From Halobacteriovorax sp. (GTDB taxonomy: Bacteria > Bdellovibrionota > Bacteriovoracia > Bacteriovoracales > Bacteriovoracaceae): a stretch of DNA of 12,377 nt. Under the pieces are notes generated by a model. That model worked only from the letters and a program-made list of their open reading frames with translations. It was not told the origin of the DNA and did not search any database. Location: NCBI GenBank assembly GCA_002686115.1, contig NZAF01000063.1, positions 3,907 to 16,283 of the forward strand. Direction: 5' to 3'. Of this stretch, positions 1 through 6,780 are shown piece by piece (positions within the stretch are counted from its first letter, which is position 1; every line of letters starts with the position of its first letter). The translations under genes and the position numbers were made by a program.

Positions 1-261
1 GTTTTAATAACAGATATTGTAAGAGCAAATTGGAAGCTCCCTGCATATCTTGCAGATAAAGATTTAAGATGTACGATACAGTTATTTATATCAAAAACTG
101 GACAAGTAATAAGAACAAAGAAAATAACTTCTAGTGGAAATGAAGACTATGATGACTTTGCCTTGAGTGCGATTAAAAAAGCTGGAAGTCTTCCTGCGCC
201 AGATAAAGCAATTCTATCAAGGGTATTGTCTGGTGAAATAGCGTTAGCTTTTCCACTTTAA
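1..261 (+). CDS. TolA/TonB-like protein, C-terminal end (5' truncated)
   Basis: An open frame enters from the left edge and stops at TAA 259-261, giving 86 C-terminal residues. Seen: the stretch RANWKLPAY near the start, then a beta-rich segment (CTIQLFISKTGQV), then DYDDFALSAIKKAGSLPAP. This order, a Trp in the first helix, a strand ending in xxGxV, and a later helix followed by a LPxP turn, is the pattern of TonB/TolA C-terminal domains, which contact outer-membrane or periplasmic partners. Because tolB follows 29 nt downstream, a TolA-like role in the Tol envelope machinery is more likely than TonB iron transport; this is inferred from context. The membrane anchor and long helical middle expected of TolA would lie outside the window. 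I am fairly sure of the domain and less sure of the TolA assignment. Confidence 0.72.
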   Translation, partial: VLITDIVRANWKLPAYLADKDLRCTIQLFISKTGQVIRTKKITSSGNEDYDDFALSAIKKAGSLPAPDKAILSRVLSGEIALAFPL

Positions 262-290
262 GTAAGAATAATAAAAGTATTGGAGTTTAT

Positions 291-1601
291 ATGAAGATTT
301 TATTGATTACACTATTTACATGGCTAACAGTTGCCAATGATAGTTTAACTATCGTTTCAGTTGGAGAAGCAGAGATTGTAAGAGAGAAAATTCTTGTCGA
401 AAAAGTAATTAAAGCAGATGGTGTTACTCCAAATGATTTAACTAGTGCCCAGCAGGCGCTTGATATCATTCAAAATGATTTTCGATACTATAAGAAAATA
501 TTTGATGTTTTAAATTCTAAAGTAGCTCCTAGTGACTCAGATGTTAAGTATAGCTATTATAGTAATTCAAGTATTGATTACCTTATAAGGCTGAATGTAT
601 TTAAAGAAGGGGAATCATCAAAATTAAAAGTTAGACTCTTTGATATTAAAAAAGAATTGAGCAGTTATGAAAATACCTATGCTTTAACTGATGATCGTAA
701 CTTAGGACATGAGATTGCGCATGAAACCTATTTAAAAATTGTCGGTAAACCACCAATCTTTAAAGACAAAATCGTATTTGTGTCTGATATAGATTCTAAA
801 AGAGGAAATAAAGAGCTTTATATTATGGACTTTGATGGTGCTTCTAAAAAAAGATTAACATGGCACCAAGGCGTTGTTCTATCACCGGCAGTATCACATG
901 ACGGTACTAAGATTCTATATAGTCTAATTTCAGATTCCTCAAAAAAACATAATGTTTCTCTTCGTATATATGACATGCAAACGGGAAAATCTAAGACTGT
1001 TTCAAGTCGTAAAGGTATTAATTCAGGTGCAATATTCACTCAAAATAATGACGAAATCATTTTAACTCTAAGTCACCAGGGAAATGCAGAGTTATACAGA
1101 ATGAACTTAAAGACAAAGAAGCTAACGAGGCTTACTCGTCATGGAGCACCTGATGTCGATCCATCTATCAATCAAGATGGAAGCCGCTTGACCTTCTTAT
1201 CTGGTCGATCAGGCTCTGCTCATATCTATCTTATGACTCCAACATCTCTAGAGAATGAAGTTAAACGAATCGGCTTTGTCGGTACATTTAATGGAACTCC
1301 AAGATTTTCTCCAGATGGAAAGGAAATTGCGTTTTCAGCATGGTTAGACAATAGATTTGACTTGTTTAGACTCAATGGAGACGGATCTGGACTTGGGAGA
1401 TTAACTAAGGATTTTGGCTCAAATGAGGGGCCTGACTATTCAAAAGATGGACAGTTCATTGTTTTTACAAGCCTTAGAGTTCTATCTCAAAAGAAGGCTG
1501 ACCAAAGTTTATACATTATGGACCGTGATGGGGAGATTTTAGGGCCCTTAACCAAGAATTATGGAAAGTGTAAAAGTCCTAGATGGCTTAAGTTCCTATA
1601 A
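291..1601 (+). CDS. tolB: TolB periplasmic beta-propeller protein
   Basis: 436 residues, close to the usual TolB length. TolB is the periplasmic Tol-Pal component that binds Pal and TolA and helps keep the outer membrane attached during constriction. Seen: a short hydrophobic N-terminus (MKILLITLFTWLTVA) consistent with a signal peptide; an N-terminal alpha/beta domain at about 20-155; then PD40 propeller repeats from about 157 to 433. Repeat hallmarks are ELYIMDFDG (175-183), SHDGTKILY (202-210), ELYRMNL (267-273), NQDGSRLTFLSGRSG (294-308), RFSPDGKEIAFSA (338-350) and SLYIMDRDG (406-414). The start is supported by GGAG at 282-285, 5 nt before ATG. It follows the TolA/TonB-like gene by 29 nt, so the two are probably co-transcribed. 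Pal, which often follows tolB, is absent here: an unrelated regulator with its own promoter comes next. Confidence 0.9.
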   Translation: MKILLITLFTWLTVANDSLTIVSVGEAEIVREKILVEKVIKADGVTPNDLTSAQQALDIIQNDFRYYKKIFDVLNSKVAPSDSDVKYSYYSNSSIDYLIRLNVFKEGESSKLKVRLFDIKKELSSYENTYALTDDRNLGHEIAHETYLKIVGKPPIFKDKIVFVSDIDSKRGNKELYIMDFDGASKKRLTWHQGVVLSPAVSHDGTKILYSLISDSSKKHNVSLRIYDMQTGKSKTVSSRKGINSGAIFTQNNDEIILTLSHQGNAELYRMNLKTKKLTRLTRHGAPDVDPSINQDGSRLTFLSGRSGSAHIYLMTPTSLENEVKRIGFVGTFNGTPRFSPDGKEIAFSAWLDNRFDLFRLNGDGSGLGRLTKDFGSNEGPDYSKDGQFIVFTSLRVLSQKKADQSLYIMDRDGEILGPLTKNYGKCKSPRWLKFL

Positions 1602-1647
1602 TTATTAAAATAACCGTTCTTTTTTTAAACAACCGAGCATTTTAGTC

Positions 1648-1676
1648 TTGTAAAAAATACAGACACACTGTATCAT
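1648..1676 (+). promoter_or_regulatory. Predicted sigma70-type promoter of the GAF/AAA+ regulator
   Basis: The -35 TTGTAA (1648-1653, 4 of 6 consensus bases), a 17-nt spacer and the -10 TATCAT (1671-1676, 5 of 6) lie in the 138-nt gap after tolB. The predicted start is near 1683, leaving a leader of about 57 nt before the ATG at 1740. The spacing is ideal, but AT-rich DNA gives chance matches, so this is a moderate call. Confidence 0.5.
1657..1673. promoter_or_regulatory. 17-bp dyad overlapping the -10 element (possible operator)
   Basis: ATACAG-acaca-CTGTAT is a perfect 6-bp inverted repeat around a 5-nt centre. It fills the spacer and the first three bases of the -10 box of the predicted promoter of the regulator gene, a typical place for a repressor or autoregulatory site. 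The dyad is seen directly; the operator role is inferred. Confidence 0.4.
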
Positions 1677-1727
1677 GAAATTAATAACGCTTTGCGTAAT
1701 AAAACAGTATCAATTATTTTTTATACA

Positions 1728-1735
1728 GGGAGAGG
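1728..1735 (+). promoter_or_regulatory. Ribosome binding site that fixes the regulator start
   Basis: GGGAGAGG lies 4 nt before ATG 1740. A longer frame could start at TTG 1692, but nothing like a Shine-Dalgarno sequence precedes that codon, and the extra 16 residues would be encoded across this strong site. The ATG is therefore the real start. Confidence 0.8.
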
Positions 1736-1739
1736 AAAC

Positions 1740-3290
1740 ATGACTAGAACTTTGGAAAAAGAATCAACACAAAATGAAGCACTTTCGTCAAAACTTCTTA
1801 CAACTCTTGAAGAAGGGAAGTTCTTTAATGAGATGGCAAAATTTGTAAAGACTATCGTTGAATTTGATTCAATCCTCATTAATATCGTTCATGATGACAA
1901 AACGACAAGAATCGTGAGCAAAGATGGAAAGATTGTTAAAAATGCAGATAAAGTTGAGAAGAACTTTGGAGCATTAGGAAGTGTTATCAAATCAAGTAGA
2001 CCATACTTTTCAAATACAGTTAAAAGAGACCCAATATATTCAGGTGTTGAAGTAGGTGATGTTGAAGCTGAACTTACAATTCCAGTAAGTGTTGAAGGTG
2101 TCATGATCGCAGTTATGCAAGTAAGAAGAGTATCTTCAGAAAATAAATTTAAAAGAGAAGACATCAATAAGATTCTAGAAATGATTAATAGTATTTCTCT
2201 ACCACTTAAGAATATGAAGATGTATCTATCTGCAAAGTTTTTAAATGAGGCACTTGAAAAGAAGATTAAAGATAAAGAAAGTGAAATCGAAAATAATCAC
2301 TCAGGACTCAATCTAGTAAAAACTTATTCAATTGAAGAAAAAGAAATTATTGGTAACTCAAGTATAATGAAAGAGCTTCTATCAAATATTGATAGAGTAT
2401 CTGAAAGTGACGTTAATATCCTCCTACAAGGTAATTCAGGAACAGGTAAGGAGATGATTGCAAGACGTGTTCACTGCAGAAGTGACCGAAGTGCAGCACC
2501 ATTTATCGTTATGGACTGTTCAATGGGGACAGAAGATCATTTAGACCTTGAAATTTTTGGAAAAGAAGATATTGATGTGATTAATGGACTTAAGGTAAGA
2601 CCTGGTCTTTTAGAAAGAGCAGATGGCGGAACACTATTTATAAATAATGTTAATAAAATGCCAATTCGTCTTCAATCAAAACTTATTAACTTTATTAAAG
2701 ATAAGTCATTTCAAAGATGTAATGGACATAAAACACAAAAAGCAAATGTCAGAATCGTTTCTGCTTCAACGGAGTGTTTAAAAACAAAAGTAAGTGAGGG
2801 AACATTTAGAGAAGATCTTTTCTATGCGATCTCTTTTCTTGGATTAAGAGTACCATCACTTAATGAAAGATTAGAAGATATTGAAGCATTAGCAACATAC
2901 TTTCTTAATAAAGATAAAGCTGTTGATAAGCAAAAGTCTATGTCTCCAGGTGTTGTAAAACTTCTTATGGATTATCACTGGCCAGGAAACGTAAGAGAAC
3001 TTCAATCAATTATGGAGAGAGCTTACATTCTATCTCCTTCATCAATTGTTGAAAGAGATCACTTAGCAGATAGCATTAAAGTTGAAAAAGAAGCACCTGT
3101 AAAAGAAGTAAAGGTTGCTGAGGCTTATAGAGAAATGACACTTAACGATCTAGAAAAAGAACACATAACGAGAACATTAGAGCACCTCGGTGGAAATAAA
3201 ACAAAAACAGCTAAGGTCCTCGGTATTACAGTTAAAACACTATATAACAAGCTGCACAGTTATGGCGTAGTGATTGGTAAAGAAGCTTAA
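1740..3290 (+). CDS. GAF-AAA+-Fis regulator, sigma54-activator-like with degenerate core
   Basis: 516 residues. Domains: a GAF-like sensor (about 15-160), a helical linker (165-200), an AAA+ domain of the sigma54 enhancer-binding type (203-435) and a C-terminal Fis-type helix-turn-helix (467-508, with GGNKTKTAKVLGITVKTLYNKL). Intact: Walker A GNSGTGKE (231-238), the first arginine finger in FREDL (R358) and the sensor II motif WPGNVREL (414-421). Altered: the GAFTGA loop that touches sigma54 is replaced by EDIDVINGLK (276-285); Walker B, normally GGTLFLDE, reads GGTLFINN (296-303), so the Mg/water-activating Asp-Glu pair is Asn-Asn; the second arginine finger, normally in FREDLFYRL, is Ala363. 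I infer that the protein may bind ATP and DNA but probably neither hydrolyses ATP efficiently nor remodels sigma54 polymerase. Relatives lacking GAFTGA, such as TyrR and Rhodobacter capsulatus NtrC, work with sigma70 polymerase. A small basic-protein gene follows 53 nt downstream. Confidence 0.85.
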   Translation: MTRTLEKESTQNEALSSKLLTTLEEGKFFNEMAKFVKTIVEFDSILINIVHDDKTTRIVSKDGKIVKNADKVEKNFGALGSVIKSSRPYFSNTVKRDPIYSGVEVGDVEAELTIPVSVEGVMIAVMQVRRVSSENKFKREDINKILEMINSISLPLKNMKMYLSAKFLNEALEKKIKDKESEIENNHSGLNLVKTYSIEEKEIIGNSSIMKELLSNIDRVSESDVNILLQGNSGTGKEMIARRVHCRSDRSAAPFIVMDCSMGTEDHLDLEIFGKEDIDVINGLKVRPGLLERADGGTLFINNVNKMPIRLQSKLINFIKDKSFQRCNGHKTQKANVRIVSASTECLKTKVSEGTFREDLFYAISFLGLRVPSLNERLEDIEALATYFLNKDKAVDKQKSMSPGVVKLLMDYHWPGNVRELQSIMERAYILSPSSIVERDHLADSIKVEKEAPVKEVKVAEAYREMTLNDLEKEHITRTLEHLGGNKTKTAKVLGITVKTLYNKLHSYGVVIGKEA

Positions 3291-3333
3291 TAGGCGCTTG
3301 TTTTATTAATTTTAATTAAGTATTATTTATATT

Positions 3334-3338
3334 GGAGG
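3334..3338 (+). promoter_or_regulatory. Ribosome binding site that fixes the small-protein start
   Basis: GGAGG lies 5 nt before ATG 3344. An in-frame TTG at 3332 overlaps this site and cannot be a sensible start, so translation begins at the ATG. Confidence 0.8.
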
Positions 3339-3343
3339 AACAT

Positions 3344-3550
3344 ATGGCCTTAGAAACAGCAAATACAGAAGCAAAAAAACTGGGAAAGAATTTTAGAAAT
3401 TCACCAGATGTTGAGAACTTCTATAGATTCATTCATGAGAATGATCTTAGAAAAGAGGCGAAGCTGATTTTTGAAAAACTTCATGCACAAATCAAGATGC
3501 AAGATAAGAAAGCAAAAAGATCACGTCGTAAGAAAAAAACATTACAATAA
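3344..3550 (+). CDS. Small basic protein of unknown function
   Basis: 68 residues starting at ATG 3344 behind a strong GGAGG. I do not recognise a named family. Seen: a helical-looking body with FRNSPDVENFYRFIHENDLRK (residues 17-37), split as an aromatic/acidic stretch and then KEAKLIFEKLHAQIKM (38-52), followed by a very basic tail (DKKAKRSRRKKKTLQ, 54-68). There is no signal peptide or membrane segment, so it should be cytoplasmic. The Lys/Arg-rich tail suggests contact with nucleic acid or ribosomes; that is inference from charge only. It follows the AAA+ regulator by 53 nt and is closed by a rho-independent terminator 6 nt after its stop, so it is the last gene of that unit. The good ribosome binding site, clean stop and terminator make it a real gene despite its size. 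Confidence 0.75.
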   Translation: MALETANTEAKKLGKNFRNSPDVENFYRFIHENDLRKEAKLIFEKLHAQIKMQDKKAKRSRRKKKTLQ

Positions 3551-3555
3551 AATAG

Positions 3556-3583
3556 AAAGGGACCTCTTCAAGAGGTCCTTTTT
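3556..3583 (+). terminator. Rho-independent terminator
   Basis: GGACCTC (3560-3566) pairs with GAGGTCC (3572-3578) around a TTCAA loop, followed by TTTTT (3579-3583). The A run before the stem makes it partly bidirectional. It ends the regulator/small-protein unit and stands only 21 nt before the ATG of the HD-hydrolase gene. Confidence 0.9.
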
Positions 3584-3604
3584 CACTATACAGATAAAAG
3601 AAGC

Positions 3605-5035
3605 ATGGAAGCGAATCAAATTAAATCAAATATATTCTACGATCCTTTATACGGATTTATAAAACTCACACCACTTGAATATGAAGTTATTCATAGTCCA
3701 TTTTTTCAAAGGTTAAGATGGATAAAGCAATTAGGATTTTCATTCTATGTTTTTCATGGAGCAGAACATTCTAGATATGGTCATTCGATAGGGGTGATGC
3801 ATAATGCTGGAGAGATTCTTAAGTCTTGTGGGCGTGCAGTGAGTGAAGATGAGCTACATGATCCAAAATGCTTAACGAAAGAAGCCATTTATCATAAGGC
3901 TATTCGAATTTCAGCACTATTGCATGATATTGGTACTTTTCCATTCTCCCATACAACCGAGATGTCTTACATAAAAGCAGGTGAGACCACTAGAAAAAAA
4001 GGTGGGAAAGGATTAAAAGATGATCATGAAAATTTAGGCTCATTCATTATTAAGAATACAGATTATGAGGGGGGACTAACTTACATACTTAAGAAATATG
4101 GAATTGATCCTCAGATGATTTCTGATCTTGTTAAAGGAACTCATGAATCAATCATGGCCAATCAAATTCTTCACTCTGAAATTGATTGTGACAGAATGGA
4201 CTATCTTTTAAGGGATGCTCATTACACAGGGCTTAATTACGGAACATATGACAGAGACTATCTACTACATCATTTTAAACCTACGAGAGTAGGGAATCAT
4301 GATATCTTAACAATTAAGCATAATGCCTTACATAGTGTGGAAGATTTTTTAAGTTCTCGTTTTGCTTGGTATTCTCAAGTGATTCGTTCACCAAGAGGGG
4401 CAAGATATGATGTTATTGCAGAGAGGATTTGTAGTCACTTTCTCAAAAAAGGCTATATTTATCGATATAGTGATCTTTTAAGCCTTATCTCTAAAGACCC
4501 TATGGGATTCTTTTGGTTTAATGACTCATATTTTATGGGTGTAGTTCACCAGAAATATGTTGATGGAAGTCTTGATAGTCGTCCAGATATTAAAGATATG
4601 GCGAAAACCCTTCTTCTAAGAACTGGTGCTCTCTCTGTAAAAGAGCCAGAGTTTAAACAAATTCTTCTCAATCAAGATGATGATAAATCTAATGAGAAAA
4701 TTTATAAAAAAGCTGAATCAAAGTTTAGTGAAATAAAGAATTGTATCTTAACGAAAGGAAGCTCTGAAGACTGGGTTCTACCAGATCTACCAGAGAAAAA
4801 AATTATTTTTGTAAAATCACCAAAGAAAATTGCTGAAAAGGGTGAGACTGCAAACCTATTACTTGAAAGAGATCCTGTTAAAATAAGTTATCCAAATGGA
4901 GACGTTAAGTTATTGGCCGATGTTGAAAATTCAATTATTTCTAAGCTTAGTAATAGTATGAGTTATACACCAAATGTCTTTTGTTCATCTGGTGCTTATG
5001 AACTTCTTATAAAAGAAAAAATTATTGAAGGTTAG
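3605..5035 (+). CDS. HD-domain phosphohydrolase (COG1078/SAMHD1-like)
   Basis: 476 residues. This family of metal-dependent HD proteins includes dNTP triphosphohydrolases and related nucleotide phosphohydrolases; the substrate here cannot be read from sequence. Seen: the family opening FYDPLYGFIKL (11-21) and FFQRLRWIKQLG (33-44); then EHSRYGHSIGV with the first metal His (H60); LLHDIGTFPFSHTTE with the HD pair (H107, D108) and H116; and IDCDRMDYLLRDAHYTG, whose D194 matches the last metal ligand. All four expected metal ligands are present, so the enzyme should be active. The C-terminal third (about 330-476) is less recognisable. The ATG has only a weak purine-rich site (AAAAGAAG) before it, but conserved sequence begins by residue 11, so no much later start is possible. 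Its stop overlaps the convergent gene by 4 nt. Confidence 0.85.
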   Translation: MEANQIKSNIFYDPLYGFIKLTPLEYEVIHSPFFQRLRWIKQLGFSFYVFHGAEHSRYGHSIGVMHNAGEILKSCGRAVSEDELHDPKCLTKEAIYHKAIRISALLHDIGTFPFSHTTEMSYIKAGETTRKKGGKGLKDDHENLGSFIIKNTDYEGGLTYILKKYGIDPQMISDLVKGTHESIMANQILHSEIDCDRMDYLLRDAHYTGLNYGTYDRDYLLHHFKPTRVGNHDILTIKHNALHSVEDFLSSRFAWYSQVIRSPRGARYDVIAERICSHFLKKGYIYRYSDLLSLISKDPMGFFWFNDSYFMGVVHQKYVDGSLDSRPDIKDMAKTLLLRTGALSVKEPEFKQILLNQDDDKSNEKIYKKAESKFSEIKNCILTKGSSEDWVLPDLPEKKIIFVKSPKKIAEKGETANLLLERDPVKISYPNGDVKLLADVENSIISKLSNSMSYTPNVFCSSGAYELLIKEKIIEG

Positions 5036-5817
5036 TTATTTTGCATCTCATATAAGGGCATGTAGATCCCTTCAAGATTTGATCCATCATACTTAATTTC
5101 TTCAAGTAGGCCATTGAGGATTTTTAACTCACTTGTGACAAAAATTGTATCAGTATAACTATCAAAGGTTTTGTACTCTCTAATAAACGCCTTCTCTTCT
5201 ACATAGTTCTCTAGGTTAAGTATAAGACAGATAATATTAAAGCTACCTTTTTTAAGAGATATTCTAGGGATGATAAATGCTAGGTCTTCGACAAGACTTT
5301 CTAACTTCTCAACCCTTCCTTCTCCAGTTTCTGGTAATAATTTATTATTGAGAGAAAAGAAAACCGTCTCTGCTCCCATGTTATAATGCGCAACTTTATC
5401 AATGGCGAGTAGAGAAATAGCATCATCAGAAGGGGATAAAAGATTTTGCTTCGTTAATGTGTCAAATAAAGGGACGAAAATAATATCATCAGCAATACCA
5501 TCCATATCAGGATTAATAGAAACCACTTTTATGGTTTCTTCGTGCTTTTGACTTTCGATGACTCTACCAAGCATTGCTGGTTTAACTTCATATTTTTTAT
5601 TTTGAATACCACGAGAGAAGTCAGATGCGAGTTTTTCTTCTGTAAAGATTGCAGTCGCGGAAACAGGATTATCCTTTAACTCACTTGAGTAAAACTCATT
5701 CTCGTGTGTTAGAACATAGACGATCTTATAATAGTGCAGCCCAGAGTGAGTCTTTTGTCTGATGCTCTTTTTTAATAGAGAAGCTCTTTTTATCGATTTC
5801 TCAATACTTTGAAGCAT
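5032..5817 (-). CDS. Unknown protein encoded downstream of cheR
   Basis: 261 residues; I do not recognise a family. Seen: a basic N-terminal helix (about 1-25, including SIKRASLLKKSIRQK), then what look like mixed alpha/beta segments, such as YYKIVYVLTHENEFY (29-43), VSATAIFTEEKLASDF (52-67) and DDIIFVPLFDTL (110-121). Nothing resembles a signal peptide or a convincing membrane helix, so it should be cytoplasmic. A PVSATAIFTEEKLA stretch faintly recalls the fold seen in SseB N-terminal domains, but this is too weak to name. The ATG lies 2 nt after the cheR stop, with its GAGGA ribosome site inside the end of cheR, so the two are almost certainly translated from one message. The obvious guess is that it is a substrate, partner or effector of the methyltransferase; this is inference from linkage. 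Confidence 0.75.
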   Translation of the reverse strand: MLQSIEKSIKRASLLKKSIRQKTHSGLHYYKIVYVLTHENEFYSSELKDNPVSATAIFTEEKLASDFSRGIQNKKYEVKPAMLGRVIESQKHEETIKVVSINPDMDGIADDIIFVPLFDTLTKQNLLSPSDDAISLLAIDKVAHYNMGAETVFFSLNNKLLPETGEGRVEKLESLVEDLAFIIPRISLKKGSFNIICLILNLENYVEEKAFIREYKTFDSYTDTIFVTSELKILNGLLEEIKYDGSNLEGIYMPLYEMQNN

Positions 5818-5819
5818 TT

Positions 5820-6644
5820 TTATTCCTCAGGTTTTCTATATAATGTTAGTCCATCGAAAGTCTCTTTATTAAATGGAAGATTTATTCCAATTAGACTTTC
5901 ACCGTTACCTAGAATGAGATAACCTCCAGGCTTTAAAGCGTCAAATATATTTTGAAGAATTACCTTCTTATTGTCCATATCTTGATAAATAAGGACATTT
6001 CTACAGTATATAATATGGTGAGCATTCTTTTCAAATGTGTCAGTGAGTAAATTAAATTCACAGTAATTAATTTTAGATAGTATATCAGATGAAATTTTCC
6101 AGTTGTTCTCTTCACCCTGTTGCTCAAAATGTTTCATCAAAAGACTAATGGGAAGACCTCTTTGTATATCAAGACCATTATAAATTCCACTCTTCGCCTT
6201 ACTGAGGGCTTCCTTTGAAATATCAGATGCTTTAAAGACAACTCTGTTAAAGTCCTTATTTGCTTTATCTTTAAGTTGCATCAGAATTGACACTGGCTCT
6301 TGACCAGTACTGCTTGCACAACACCAGATTTTTAACATTCCTGTACCATATTTTGATTCTAGGGCAGGAAGTATATGTTCAGTTAGCGCCTTAAAGGGTT
6401 TTTTATCTCTGAAGAAATAAGTCTCATTATTAGTTGAAAAGTTAATGAGAACTGCATGCATATCTGGAGTGATATTTGTTTTATACTTTTGATAGAGATC
6501 GTTTATATTATCAAGTTCAAAAAATTGCATGAGGTCTTTGAATCTAGAATCAAGTCGGTAATAATCCTTTTCTAGATATGTAATTCCTGTTTGCTTATAA
6601 ATATAATCCGCAAAAAATTTATATATCTCATTTGAAATCTGCAC
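5820..6644 (-). CDS. CheR-type protein glutamate methyltransferase
   Basis: 274 residues, the normal CheR length. CheR enzymes transfer methyl from S-adenosylmethionine to glutamates of chemoreceptors. Seen: an N-terminal helical domain (1-65), the catalytic-region motif TNNETYFFRD (71-80; usual form TNxTxFFR), the SAM-binding segment LKIWCCASSTGQEPVSILM (104-122; usual WSAxCSTGEEPYSLAM), the acidic SAM contact ASDIS (139-143), and CRNVLIYQD (214-222) followed by LKPGGYLILGNGESL (237-251). All match a functional enzyme. The start is GTG 6644-6642, with GGGGA 5 nt upstream on the minus strand. No receptor, CheB, CheA or CheW gene is nearby. It may therefore be an orphan or a non-chemotaxis CheR, and I leave the symbol empty. 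It forms a two-gene unit with the unknown gene that follows. Confidence 0.88.
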   Translation of the reverse strand: MQISNEIYKFFADYIYKQTGITYLEKDYYRLDSRFKDLMQFFELDNINDLYQKYKTNITPDMHAVLINFSTNNETYFFRDKKPFKALTEHILPALESKYGTGMLKIWCCASSTGQEPVSILMQLKDKANKDFNRVVFKASDISKEALSKAKSGIYNGLDIQRGLPISLLMKHFEQQGEENNWKISSDILSKINYCEFNLLTDTFEKNAHHIIYCRNVLIYQDMDNKKVILQNIFDALKPGGYLILGNGESLIGINLPFNKETFDGLTLYRKPEE

Positions 6645-6649
6645 AACAG

Positions 6650-6654
6650 TCCCC
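6650..6654 (-). promoter_or_regulatory. Ribosome binding site for the GTG start of the cheR-type gene
   Basis: On the minus strand GGGGA lies 5 nt before the GTG at 6644-6642. No ATG occurs in frame close by, and conserved CheR helices begin within the first residues, so this site decides the start. Confidence 0.7.
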
Positions 6655-6681
6655 GAGTTCTAAGGTTTTGATTTAATTAAT

Positions 6682-6696
6682 ACATTAAACTAATGT
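6682..6696. repeat. 15-bp dyad upstream of the cheR-type gene
   Basis: ACATTA-aac-TAATGT is a perfect 6-bp inverted repeat with a 3-nt centre, 38-52 nt upstream of the GTG start of the cheR-type gene. It could be an operator or a weak hairpin in the leader. It is AT-rich, so chance cannot be excluded. Confidence 0.35.
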
Positions 6697-6725
6697 TATG
6701 GGTTCTTAAATGAGAAAAAAGTGTC

Positions 6726-6749
6726 ATTTTGACCATTCTTGACCAAAAT
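6726..6749. repeat. Tandem TTGACCA sites inside a 24-bp imperfect palindrome
   Basis: TTGACCA occurs at 6729-6735 and again at 6739-6745, exactly 10 bp apart, so both copies face the same side of the helix. The block is bounded by ATTTTG (6726-6731) and CAAAAT (6744-6749), making an imperfect palindrome. It sits between the divergent cheR-type and ftsE genes and could be a regulator binding site. The repeat is seen; the role is inferred. Confidence 0.4.
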
Positions 6750-6780
6750 ATTTCTGTGTAGAATCTCTTAATTCAGAAAT
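6750..6780. repeat. Inverted repeat ATTTCTG/CAGAAAT
   Basis: ATTTCTG (6750-6756) and CAGAAAT (6774-6780) are perfect 7-bp inverted copies separated by 17 bp, inside the cheR/ftsE divergent region and upstream of the predicted ftsE promoter. They may be paired half-sites of a regulator or chance in AT-rich DNA. Confidence 0.3.

Noticed and set aside
818..1039. Minus-strand frame inside tolB, and similar antisense frames at 1889-2167, 7750-7932, 7966-8175 and 8995-9183
   Set aside because: They lie fully inside well-supported genes and lack start signals or recognisable content.
1605..1640. Terminator after tolB around the T-run at 1619-1626
   Set aside because: The two ACCG copies are direct, not inverted, so no stem forms.
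1692..1739. Upstream TTG extension of the regulator (16 extra residues)
   Set aside because: No ribosome site precedes the TTG, while GGGAGAGG stands 4 nt before ATG 1740.
3298..3326. Possible promoter TTGTTT-17-TATTAT before the small basic-protein gene
   Set aside because: The -35 is poor and the start would fall inside the ribosome binding site, leaving almost no leader.
3471..3662. Plus-strand frame overlapping the small protein and the HD hydrolase start
   Set aside because: It runs through the terminator hairpin, lacks a ribosome site and overlaps two better genes.
6739..6764. TTGACC with a downstream TAGAAT as a second ftsE promoter
   Set aside because: The spacer is only 14 nt, too short for a standard sigma70 promoter.
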